Positions 8,472 to 16,530 of a DNA stretch of 33,376 nt are shown here, piece by piece; the stretch's first letter is position 1, and each line of letters starts with the position of its first letter. Below the pieces are notes generated by a model. It did no database searches. It was not told the origin of the DNA and was given only the letters and a program-made list of their open reading frames with translations. Source of the stretch: Ezakiella sp. (GTDB lineage: Bacteria; Bacillota; Clostridia; Tissierellales; Peptoniphilaceae); NCBI GenBank assembly GCA_022778715.1, contig JALFRW010000006.1, forward strand, positions 1-33,376. The letters run 5' to 3'. Made by a program: the position numbers and the translations under genes.

Positions 8472-11435
8472 TATTCGTCATCTCCTTCACTATCAAACAA
8501 ATCTACATCATCTTTATCAAGTTTTGAAAGTTTATTTGCTAAAATGAAATCTCTACGTGCCTTTGCACTTGTTCCCATAAGAGTTTCATAAAGATCCATT
8601 GTGTTATCAAAGTCTTCAGTAGTAAGTTGAATAAGATGGCGTTTATCGGGATTCATGGTTGTATCGTATAATTCGGCCGGACTCATTTCTCCCAATCCTT
8701 TAAAGCGCGTAACTTCATCAGTCTTTTTTGCAACTGCTTTAAGTTCTTCGTCGCTATAACAATAAATTGTTTCTTTCTTGCGTTGAACTCTATAAAGCGG
8801 AGGGACTGCAGTATAAATTTTTCCCGCCTTAACTAGTTCTGGCAAATGTCTCAAGAAAAGTGCCGTTAGAAGACACGTAATGTGGCCTCCATCCGCGTCA
8901 GCATCGGCCATAAATATAATTCGTTGATAACGCAAATTATTTATATTGAAGTTTTCACCGATACCGCATCCCAAACACGTTAAAATGTCTTTAATTTCTT
9001 GATTATGAATAATATCTGCAAGTTCTTTATCGAAAGTGTTTAAAACCTTACCACGCAATGGAAGCACTGCTTGAGTTTGTCTGTCTCTTGTTTCTTTTGC
9101 GCCGCCGCCCGCGGAATCCAAATTGGACGGCATTTTCTGACTATTTCTTCAATCTTTCGATTGTCTACTGTTTCGAAGTGCGTACCAATAGCACCCCTAC
9201 TCTCCAACAACGGAGATAGTCGATACAGGTATGATTAACAATGAATTATTAAATATATTTAGGTTCTTGACCAAGTTCTTCTCGATAAGCTTGAATTCGA
9301 CGTTGAGTTTCGCCATTTTTATTTCTATAACGACGAGTGCTTTTGTTTCCATAAAGCTTTTCTACAATTTCTTTACAAGTTTTTTGAAAAGTTTCTCAAT
9401 CAATTTTTTCTTTGAAATCATTATAAATAATATTATATTTTATTTCTGGACCATATCATTTAAAATAGTCCTCTAAGAATGAATAATCTCTTTTTTCTAA
9501 TTTATTTTTAAAGATATAGGAATAATTATTTTCTGGAATAGGATAGTTGTCTTTATATTCTGGCAAAACATCAGGTCAGCTTTGATGTAATCAAATAGCA
9601 CTAAATCCGGCTCTTTTTCCATTTGGCATTTTATCTTTATAATCTTCATAAACTTCAGATAATCTTTCGCCATTCATTCGTCTAATACGAATATTTTTAA
9701 CATCTTCAGCAGTTATCAATGCTCGAGGATTATTTTCTCCCGCGGTATCGATAAGATGAGAAACATCATCTCCTCCTCAAGTTGCATTATAACCTTGAAG
9801 ATAAGAATTATATTTTTTAATGTAAAATTGTTCTAATTCTTTTGCATGTTCTCTATCTTCTGTTTTGTCAATTATTTCATAAGAAAAATGTTCTCAACCG
9901 TGTTTGTTTATTGCCTTATCGATTGGAGAATTTTTAATATCATGTCCTAATCGATGTTCATCCATCCTTCTATTAATATTATTAGTTATTCCTATATAGA
10001 TTTTATTATTATAATCATTTCAAATTTTATATATATAATTCATTGTTAACCTTCCCACGAGACTCACCTAAAAGGCTTACCCTCGTTAGCAAGTTTATTA
10101 AAAACTTACCCCCATGGTCATTGGGTTAAATAGATAAGGGCAATTCCATTCACCCTCACAGAAAAAGATTTCTCCATCTCGACTTGTGCAATCCGCCAAT
10201 TTAACCGGCAAATCTTTCAAGGCGTTCATGTTCTTTCCGCCCTTTGCAATCTTATTTGCTGCCTCTTTCGCTCTTTTTGCCGCGTCTTCCGCTTTCTTTT
10301 CAAGCAAAATCTTCTTTATAATTTGTTGAAGAATTGTCTTTGGCAATTCCATTTTCTTAACTGCCTGGCTACAAGCTGTTCGCGCAGAAGCCGAAGTAAG
10401 TTTAAGTTTTGTTTGTTCTGCAAATTTAGGACGCTCATTCATCTTGATACTCAAGATAAGCAATAATCCCTTTCTTACTGTGTCTCCTGAAAAATTATCA
10501 TCTTTGTCGCCCAAATCGCCGCTTTCACGAGCCTTGGTGTTAATATATGATGTATACGCTGTCTTCCAACCCGTTACATGTTCACCAAAGTCGGGGTTGT
10601 AGCCGCCATTTGTGAAGGCATAAATACTTTCAGAAGGTTTATCAATATATTGAAAAGCAAATTCGATATTAAATTCGTTTTCTTGATCTTGGTTTAATAT
10701 TGTTTTAAAGTAATAAACATCAGTTATAGGCTTTGCGTCGCCGCGCTTGATATCAATCATATCTTTAATGCCGTTTGAGTAGCAATAACTTACTACTGGA
10801 TCGTTATTAAAGTACAACTTAAATGTTAAACCATTATTTAATAGCGCGTGAAGCTGAAGTTCTTCCGCAATAGTTTTCTTATCCCATTTAAGCGGTCCAA
10901 ATATCTTTGTATCAGGGATAAATTCTACTACTGTTCCTGTTTTCTTTTGTTTGCCATCGACTATTTCTGGATCTTCATAACTGCCATCGATAACAACAAA
11001 TGAACAAGTGCCGTCTTCTCTTACGCTATCGATTGAAAAGAAGCTACTCAAACTTTGAACGAGTGATGCGCCCAAACCGTGCAATCCCAATGAACTTTTA
11101 TAGTTTCCAGCACCCTCAAATTTGCCGCCGCTATGAAGTTCAGTACACATTTCTACGATTGCGTACTTTCCATCTTTATTCATTCTAAATGGAATTCCAC
11201 GTCCTTCATCTATTACAGAAGCCATATTGTTTGTTGTGTTAATTTTTACTGTTATCGTTTTGCCAAATCCAGCCGCGGCTTCATCCATCGCATTAGCAAC
11301 GATTTCAGTTAATAGGTGATGCATACCTCGTGAATCATTATCACCGATATACATACCCAAATTTTGCCGCACAGCCTCTCTAGGATCGAGCGTTACAATA
11401 CTATTTTCATCATATTGATTGTTTGTTATGCTCAT
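8471..11435 (-). CDS. Type II DNA topoisomerase subunit B (GyrB/ParE family), split by a group I intron
   Basis: Exon 1 is 11435-10152 (428 codons) and exon 2 is 9118-8471 (215 codons plus TAA). Joined they give 643 residues, normal for ParE/GyrB. The GHKL ATPase motifs are EIVANAMDEA (Glu44), DEGRGIP and GLHGLG. The intron falls between codons inside the TOPRIM motif: exon 1 ends FFCEG, exon 2 begins DSAGG, rebuilding EGDSAGG. The metal-binding DADADGGH is in exon 2. The start is the ATG at 11435, preceded by AGGAGG; an upstream ATG at 11477 merely translates through this ribosome site. Without splicing, translation would run 18 codons into the intron and stop at TAA 10098. The gene follows its own promoter and a structured leader. 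Trp in the exons is TGG. Confidence 0.93.
9119..10151 (-). mobile_element. Group I self-splicing intron in the topoisomerase B gene
   Basis: 1033 bases. Boundaries follow group I rules: exon 1 ends in T (codon GGT), the intron ends in G, and exon joining restores EG/DSAGG. A P1 helix is visible: exon GAGGGT pairs with intron GCCCTT starting 12 bases inside, including the obligatory U-G pair at the splice site. Near the 3' end, GACTAT (9221-9216) can pair with ATAGTC (9144-9139) as P7, and the latter lies in an AAGAAATAGTC context like the conserved S element. A small CTCC/GGAG hairpin lies between. A P5-like AAGTTT/AAACTT hairpin and a GAGGGTAAGCC stretch resembling the Q element occur near the 5' end. 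The intron carries a homing endonuclease gene. Intron class within group I was not determined. Confidence 0.9.
9249..10043 (-). CDS. Intron-encoded GIY-YIG homing endonuclease using TGA for all Trp
   Basis: 264 residues with TGA read as Trp at seven places and no TGG at all; in the standard code the frame would stop after 7 residues. The N-terminal nuclease domain has the paired YIY (residues 3-5) and YIG (16-18) strands, an Arg-containing helix (NINRRMDEH) and the later catalytic-type Glu in KELEQFYIKKY, followed by YNATWGGDD. A C-terminal DNA-recognition part follows, with ALITAEDVKNIRIRRMNG resembling NUMOD-type helices and a repeated TW/SWPDV pattern. Such enzymes cut intron-less alleles to copy the intron into them. 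AAGG lies upstream of the ATG and the stop is TAA. The exclusive TGA use contrasts with the host gene's exons, which use TGG. Confidence 0.9.
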
Positions 11436-11466
11436 TAATTTTTTATTTCCTCCTGTAAGAGATATT

Positions 11467-11542
11467 GGGTTAGTCATTCAGACGGACGGTCGCTTGTAAA
11501 ATATATGTGTGATCAACTTTCTCCGCTGAAACTAACTAACCC
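11467..11542 (-). promoter_or_regulatory. Long imperfect hairpin in the 5' leader of the topoisomerase B gene
   Basis: On the transcript strand GGGTTAGT (11542-11535), then TTCAG (11530-11526) and CGGA (11525-11522) pair with TCCG (11486-11483), CTGAA (11481-11477) and ACTAACCC (11474-11467). This gives about 17 pairs with small bulges around a roughly 35-base apical part. It lies between the promoter at 11571-11599 and the AGGAGG of the gene. It could control RNA stability or translation; no known riboswitch class is recognised. Confidence 0.55.
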
Positions 11543-11570
11543 AACTTTTTTATTCATTCTTTATATATTT

Positions 11571-11599
11571 ATTATAAACCAAATTAGAAAAAATGTCAA
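11571..11599 (-). promoter_or_regulatory. Consensus sigma70-type promoter for the topoisomerase genes
   Basis: TTGACA (11599-11594), 17-base spacer and TATAAT (11576-11571) on the minus strand, just past the NrdG-like gene's stop at 11608. The spacer (TTTTTTCTAATTTGGTT) is close to that of the promoter at 5999-6027. Expected start of transcription is near 11563, giving a leader of about 130 bases that contains the hairpin at 11467-11542. Confidence 0.85.
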
Positions 11600-11607
11600 A
11601 TTTACTC

Positions 11608-12084
11608 CTATAATTTTTGAGCATATTGATTGTCACTAACTAAATTTATACCTAAAATTTCGTCAAATTTTGAAGGTTTATTAGGTATGTAACGACCAAA
11701 TTTTACTATAATATTATGTTGCGCCGCCAAAATGGGCAATTTATCCGCAATTTCTTCGGGATAATAACCTGTGTAAATTACAACAGGATCATCACGATAT
11801 TTGCGCAATTCTTTAATAAAGTTAACTACTTCGTCAAATTGCAACATTGGCTCTAAACCGCCGATTACAACCGCAGAAGTAATTGGATTATGTAAATAGC
11901 GCGTTACGATATAACTATCAGATATATCAAGCGTTTCTTCTTGCATTATTTGTTCATTTTGACAATTACTCTTTTCCAAGCCAAGTTCTCTCCAACATTT
12001 TCCATCACAGAAGCAAGTTGAAATAAACATACTAGGAAGCTTATAATCTTGAAAATTTTCGTCTTGAATGGCTTTAACCCGCAT
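11608..12084 (-). CDS. nrdG: NrdG-like radical-SAM activating protein with unusual Cys spacing
   Basis: 158 residues, directly downstream of nrdD and the FTR-like gene. NrdG proteins use a [4Fe-4S] cluster and S-adenosylmethionine to install the glycyl radical on NrdD. The N-terminal segment STCFCDGKCWRELG followed by KSNCQNE has four Cys but not the textbook CxxxCxxC. It resembles a Firmicutes and phage NrdG-like subgroup in which the third Cys is displaced. VVIGGLEPMLQ is the expected SAM-binding GGEP-like motif, and VVIYTGY fits the barrel. The start ATG at 12084 overlaps the previous gene by 11 bases. Stop is TAG. The partner relation to NrdD is well supported by context; the exact cluster ligands are inferred. 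Confidence 0.8.
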   Translation of the reverse strand: MRVKAIQDENFQDYKLPSMFISTCFCDGKCWRELGLEKSNCQNEQIMQEETLDISDSYIVTRYLHNPITSAVVIGGLEPMLQFDEVVNFIKELRKYRDDPVVIYTGYYPEEIADKLPILAAQHNIIVKFGRYIPNKPSKFDEILGINLVSDNQYAQKL

Positions 12085-12289
12085 TTTCTTGTTCCTCCTG
12101 GTCTTCTACTATTTTAATGTAAAGTCCGCAATGACATTCGCCCGCGGTTTTTTGGTCTCTAAACCATTTACACATACATTTATTTTCGGGAAGATGCTCT
12201 AACTGACAAGGGCAATATCCTTTATTATCAGCTAGAGCCGCTTTCACCGCCGCGACAATTTCCTTGTCGGGATTAATGATTATCTTCAT
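12074..12289 (-). CDS. Ferredoxin-thioredoxin reductase catalytic-chain-like protein
   Basis: 71 residues. Six Cys occur as CPC, CMC and CHC pairs (CPCQLEHLPENKCMC, then GECHCGLY), the arrangement of the FTR catalytic chain, whose Cys hold a [4Fe-4S] cluster beside a redox-active disulfide. It lacks the usual longer spacing between the first two pairs. The start ATG at 12289 lies inside the end of nrdD (17-base overlap); an alternative TTG four codons upstream is less likely. Placed between NrdD and its activase, it probably passes electrons to NrdD, the glutaredoxin-like protein or another thioredoxin-fold partner. This role is inferred from family and context. Confidence 0.75.
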   Translation of the reverse strand: MKIIINPDKEIVAAVKAALADNKGYCPCQLEHLPENKCMCKWFRDQKTAGECHCGLYIKIVEDQEEQENAG

Positions 12290-14204
12290 GGTTGATATCA
12301 AACCAAGTTCTTTCAGTGAATTCTTTTTTACGTTCAGAACTCCAAGAACTTACAGGAGTCAAGAAACCTACTATGCGGGTATATTGGTCTTTCATTTGTT
12401 TTCCACAGCGCGGGCATTTGCCGTAACCAATCCAAGCATGACCATCTTCACAAGTATTGATTTTTACGTTGTATGCAAAGTAAATAACGCCTTGAGATGC
12501 AATATAGTTAAGTAAGTTCCAACTTTGTTCATGATTAACAAACGGGCCAGAAATGTTTATGTGGCTTATTTGGCCTCCTCCGCATTTTCTATCTAATATT
12601 GCTCCAAGTCGTATTTTTTCTTGAAGAGTACATTTATCTTTTAGCGGTATCCATTGATTGCCGTAAATATAGTGTTGATAAGCATTAGGATAAAGTAAAC
12701 TATCTTTTCTTGCGAGTTTGGTATTAGCACTTTCGCCAGGGATGAACTCTACGTTGACACTATAATCAACTCCTTCTGCCCATTTATCTTTTTCTTCATT
12801 GATAGTGTCCATAATTTTAATAGCAAATTCAAGACCTTCATCACTATAACTCTTATTGCCGAATGCATCGCAATCAATAAGTCCGAAATCGTCAAGGGCT
12901 TCAAACATAGCCGTGCATCCAATTGTGCAATATTGTTTTTCCATATCTACAAGACCGAAGGTGTAGTTAGGAAGGAGTCCTTTTTCTACATTGCGCTTAA
13001 TAATTGCTCTTACACGGTCAAGCACCATCAAGTCAAGTTTTACACGATGACGTAAAATTTCAATATACTTATCTTTATCTCCTTCGGCTTCAAGAGCGAT
13101 GCGGCGCAAATTGATTGTTGACACTTTTACACTACCAATTGAAAGGCTTGTGCCGCCGATAGAATTAATAAAAGCGTCTAATTTGCTTGTGTCACTAATA
13201 AGGCGGCAGCAGTTACTTAAACTTGTAACACTATTGCCAACATAGAAGTTAGAATCGTACCAAGTATCATTATGTTCGCAGCACCATCTTGCAAATTCTT
13301 CGTCTACAAACTTACCATCTTGATAAAGTAGACTAAACGTCAAAACGGGGAAAGTTGCCATCATTGTCTTGCGGATCTCTGATAAAACCTCTAAGAATAC
13401 TTTTTGGTGTTCAATGATGTCGTCGATATAATCCATTACCGGAGAACCATCTGGATATTCTCTACCACCAAAAAGCTCAATCAAGTAATTGTGATCCATG
13501 ATGGAGAAATTTGTGAAGGCTGATTGGTTAATGCGTAAGTAAGGCTGATTAAGGTCATAGATAATTTTTTGGAAATGTTGGCGACGGTAATACTCCGGAT
13601 CCTTCATATAATATCCTTCCTTTACATCTTTGTTCCAGAAGTAGAAAGAATACACAAAGAAGCTAGGCCACCCTACTGCGCCAGACTGACGGTTCGAAAG
13701 TCAACCTGTTGCCTCCAAAAAATGGTCTGCGAAGGTTGATAAGTGTTGTGCAGGACCGGTTTTGAATTTATCAATAAAGAATAATCCTTTTTCCGCAATT
13801 TGATCAAGGTCTGCCGCCCAGCAATAGGGTTTGAAGGTTGAAGACGGTGCGTCATGTAAATAAAGTGCGCCGTTAAAATCACTTTCAAGCCACTCGTTTG
13901 CAACATCGCGGCCATATTTCTTCGTTAACTCGTAAAAAATCTTATTATACGCAAGAAGTTTACGATGCGGCTCGGTAATATTGCTTTCAAGATTTACAAT
14001 ATCTTTCGCAGAAGTATTTGCAGAAGGATTAATTGAAAGGTCGGCAAGATTTTCACCTTTATCAATAAAATTATCAATAAACTCGGTGAAGTTGAGGTCA
14101 CTTTCGTGAATACCATTCAACTTCATAAATTTCTCGCCATATTTCTTTTCAAGGCGATTTAAAGCCGCGACAAATGATTTATTTAGTTTTAATGAAAAAT
14201 CCAT
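12273..14204 (-). CDS. nrdD: Anaerobic (class III) ribonucleotide reductase, with one in-frame TGA
   Basis: 643 residues when the TGA at 13703-13701 is read as Trp (codon 168); the standard code would cut the protein at 167. The join is seamless: HFLEATG, Trp, LSNRQSGAVGWPS, a conserved NrdD segment. Other hallmarks are HDAPSSTFKPYC (with an active-site-region Cys), a Zn-ribbon near the C-terminus (CEDGHAW...CPRCG) and the glycyl-radical loop RIVGFLTPVSSW. The enzyme reduces ribonucleoside triphosphates to dNTPs without oxygen, implying replication in an anaerobic host. It is no pseudogene, since both halves are intact and in frame. The start ATG overlaps the glutaredoxin-like gene stop (TAATG). 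All other Trp codons in it are TGG. Confidence 0.93.
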
Positions 14205-14416
14205 TATTTAACCTCCTGCATGGAAATATACTTCCAGGCATCGGCAAACTCAAGAATATCCCCTTGCGGCGTTTTGATCTTTGGCATCGAACCTTTTAGA
14301 CCCATCTCTTTCATTGCTTCAATATCATCGATGATCTGATACTCAAGTCCTTTTGATTGCATCTTTTTTTCAAGTTGAGTACATTTAGGACAGTGAGTAG
14401 AAAATAAAGTTATCAT
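14204..14416 (-). CDS. Glutaredoxin-like thiol protein
   Basis: 70 residues of thioredoxin/glutaredoxin type: an initial strand (MITLFSTHC), the redox motif CPKC, a helix (TQLEKKMQSKG), a second strand and a later cis-Pro-type turn in SMPKIKTP. Length and layout match phage glutaredoxins that reduce ribonucleotide reductase or other enzymes. It stands immediately before nrdD, with its stop overlapping the nrdD start, and belongs with the FTR-like gene to the same redox set. GGAGG lies upstream. No TGA codons. Confidence 0.85.
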   Translation of the reverse strand: MITLFSTHCPKCTQLEKKMQSKGLEYQIIDDIEAMKEMGLKGSMPKIKTPQGDILEFADAWKYISMQEVK

Positions 14417-14419
14417 GTG

Positions 14420-15124
14420 TTATTTTCCTCCATTTAACACATTATCAAAAAACCAATCTGTCCAAGGTTCAGCCGCAACTACAGTTTTTCTAATTTCTTC
14501 TGCCAAATCTTGTATTTCTTTTTGAGCATGTGTCGTTTTATTTCTTAATTTATAAAAGTTTAGTAGACTACGTAAATTCATCGTCATTGTAAGATTACAA
14601 TCCGAACACTGCGGCAAAATTGCCCTTGCATCCTCCGCTTTTACGCCATGAGCAATAAGTTCGTCGTATGCCGTCTGAATCGCCGCAAGAGTTTGATCAA
14701 TTATTTGGCGGCTTTCAACTTGGTCATCTTGTTTTTCCAAGTAGGTTAGATCAGGAGCAATAAAACGAGCTTTGCCATGTTTGCTCTCACTATTTTGTTT
14801 TACATATCGTTGACTTTGTACGCTATAGCTGGCGATACGGTGTCGAGTCAGTTGAGCCAAACAAGCGCGGCTAATTCCTTCAATAGAGAAGGTAAAAACG
14901 ATATGTTCCAAAGTAGATGTGTGGCCAGATGAGACAATTTGCCGCATTAGACGGTCTGAATCCCGCATCTGACAATGATTTTCGTCTTCTACGATTTTTG
15001 CTTCATATTTGTCGAACTCAGTAGTATAGAGTTCATAGGCGGTTAATGGACTATAACAGCTCCTAATAGCCGCAAAAGCCACACGCTTAGCATTAGGTGT
15101 GGCAGCAAGTAATTTAATATTCAA
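14420..15124 (-). CDS. thyX: FAD-dependent thymidylate synthase
   Basis: 234 residues, normal for ThyX. The signature RHRIASYSVQS (RHRx7S) followed by QRY binds FAD and dUMP. SSGHTSTLEHIVFTF and LRSLLNFYKLRNKTTHAQKEI are further typical segments. ThyX makes dTMP from dUMP with methylenetetrahydrofolate, FAD and NADPH, supporting the AT-rich phage's need for thymidine. The start is TTG at 15124, supported by AGGAG 7 bases upstream and absence of a better ATG. It lies between the PhoH-like and glutaredoxin-like genes in the metabolism operon. Stop is TAA and Trp is TGG. Confidence 0.95.
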   Translation of the reverse strand: MNIKLLAATPNAKRVAFAAIRSCYSPLTAYELYTTEFDKYEAKIVEDENHCQMRDSDRLMRQIVSSGHTSTLEHIVFTFSIEGISRACLAQLTRHRIASYSVQSQRYVKQNSESKHGKARFIAPDLTYLEKQDDQVESRQIIDQTLAAIQTAYDELIAHGVKAEDARAILPQCSDCNLTMTMNLRSLLNFYKLRNKTTHAQKEIQDLAEEIRKTVVAAEPWTDWFFDNVLNGGK

Positions 15125-15141
15125 TTTTGTTCTCCTGCGCG

Positions 15142-15789
15142 CTAAATTTCTTGTAATAGATCGTCAATTTCAGCGCATATTTTACTTCTTTCACTACGGA
15201 TGAGTCGTACATAACCTACATATTCGCGATCCATAAGTTTATCTCTGACTTTTGCAAAATCGCATCCGGATGTCTTTTGACCGCGCTTATCAATTTGATT
15301 AGTACTTCCCATTAAAATTATTTTACTATTTTCGCCAAGACGCGTTAAAACAGTTCTTAAGGTGTTTAAATCAAGGTTTTGTGCCTCATCAACCAAAATA
15401 ATTGAATTGTAAAGTGAACGGCCGCGAATGAAAGTTATCGGTTGCACTTCAATATACTGATGCGCGACTTCAACTGTAATTTGTCCGCCAATTCTTTCAA
15501 TGGCTTCCAAACTATCATCGAGGCACGCCATATACGGATCTACCTTACTTTCAAGTCCTCCTGGTAAAAAGCCTATCGGCTCGCCAACTTGTACAAGATC
15601 CCTTGTATAAATGATGCGGTCAAATCGGCCATCAATGAAGGTTTGAAGGGCAGAAGCGATTGAAATGAAACTTTTACCAGTTCCGGCGTTTCCTTCTACA
15701 AATACTACTTTGATGTTCTTATCAAGGATAAGATTAATTAGGTCTGCTTGTTCTTGATTTCCACGGGTGGTTATACCAACTACACTCAT
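15142..15789 (-). CDS. PhoH-like ATPase
   Basis: 215 residues with a P-loop EGNAGTGKS (residues 32-40), Walker B IILVDEAQN and LGENSKIILMGSTNQID, all standard for the PhoH family (RecA/SF1-like ATPases, some linked to RNA handling). Phage PhoH proteins are common but their precise task is unsettled; they are often induced in early infection. The start ATG at 15789 is next to the end of the HslV-like gene with an AGCGAGGAGAG site. The stop is TAG. Family certain; function only at the level of an ATP-driven nucleic-acid-linked role. Confidence 0.9.
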   Translation of the reverse strand: MSVVGITTRGNQEQADLINLILDKNIKVVFVEGNAGTGKSFISIASALQTFIDGRFDRIIYTRDLVQVGEPIGFLPGGLESKVDPYMACLDDSLEAIERIGGQITVEVAHQYIEVQPITFIRGRSLYNSIILVDEAQNLDLNTLRTVLTRLGENSKIILMGSTNQIDKRGQKTSGCDFAKVRDKLMDREYVGYVRLIRSERSKICAEIDDLLQEI

Positions 15790-15807
15790 TCTCTCCTCGC
15801 TGGAAGA

Positions 15808-16512
15808 TTATTTATCTTCTTTTGCTGTTGTATTTTCCAAGATGTCGTAAATCATATCCTTATCGTCGTTCGACAAGAATTTCCATTTGTCCAACAGGAG
15901 AGTTAAAAGTTTCTCATCTGCTATGGTTTCTATATCTTCCGCGGTATAAAGTATATCTGCGGCATCATTGACATAAATAGTTTTATCTGCACAAGCATTT
16001 ATTGCGGCCAAAATGCGGTCTTGAACGGACATTTCCTTGTTATCGCGAGTCGCTTCAAGAACGCCGATAGCAACTTCTTCACCGCTACCAATGGCACAAT
16101 ACTCATCAACGGGAATTACTCCACCCGAACTATCAATAATGAAAGCATTATCATCAATTGCGAAGATAAACATACTTTCCATATATTCGATTTCATTATC
16201 TTTGTCTCGGTAAAGACGCTTTTGTTCTCTTAGCGCCGCAAAAATGCGCGGCACGAGACAATTTATAATCCATATTTCGTTAATTTCGACTTCGCTTAAA
16301 AATTCAGTGGGCAATATAAGTGCAGAAGCCCGCACAATTTGAATATCACGAAGTGATCCAACGCCACCCATGATAATTCCATCGCTTATCTGCCAGATTT
16401 TGCCGCACGAGGAAGGCAATGTCATTTTAAGTTGACCTCTAGTTACTTGTCCATCAGCACCAAGTGCAAAGCGTTTATTTTTTTCATCTCTTAATGCAAT
16501 TACTACACTCAT
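15808..16512 (-). CDS. HslV/proteasome beta-like Ntn-hydrolase with predicted Ser nucleophile
   Basis: 234 residues, colinear with bacterial HslV over about 190. After removal of Met the chain starts Ser-Val-Val-Ile, where HslV has Thr-Thr-Ile-Val. The HslV GDGQATLG matches ALGADGQVTRG (Asp20), the catalytic Lys aligns with CGKI (Lys38), GFAGG matches MGGVGS, and AIGSG is shared exactly, as is the IYTN-like IYVN. The Ser2/Asp20/Lys38 triad thus appears intact with Ser in place of Thr. An extra C-terminal tail of about 40 residues follows. Such a peptidase would need a partner unfoldase (host HslU, ClpX or a phage protein); none is in the window. It lies between the ligase and PhoH genes. Its substrate is unknown. 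Confidence 0.75.
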   Translation of the reverse strand: MSVVIALRDEKNKRFALGADGQVTRGQLKMTLPSSCGKIWQISDGIIMGGVGSLRDIQIVRASALILPTEFLSEVEINEIWIINCLVPRIFAALREQKRLYRDKDNEIEYMESMFIFAIDDNAFIIDSSGGVIPVDEYCAIGSGEEVAIGVLEATRDNKEMSVQDRILAAINACADKTIYVNDAADILYTAEDIETIADEKLLTLLLDKWKFLSNDDKDMIYDILENTTAKEDK

Positions 16513-16530
16513 CTTTATCCTCCTGCCGCG

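Noticed and set aside
9231-9476. Plus-strand 81-codon frame inside the intron
   Set aside because: Antisense of the TGA-recoded GIY-YIG gene, Phe/Ile-rich low complexity.
10098-11477. Topoisomerase B as a truncated pseudogene
   Set aside because: The missing part is present downstream and joins exactly when the group I intron is removed.
12273-14204. Selenocysteine at the nrdD TGA
   Set aside because: The TGA is one of many at Trp-like positions in the genome, and no selenocysteine insertion hairpin is apparent directly downstream.
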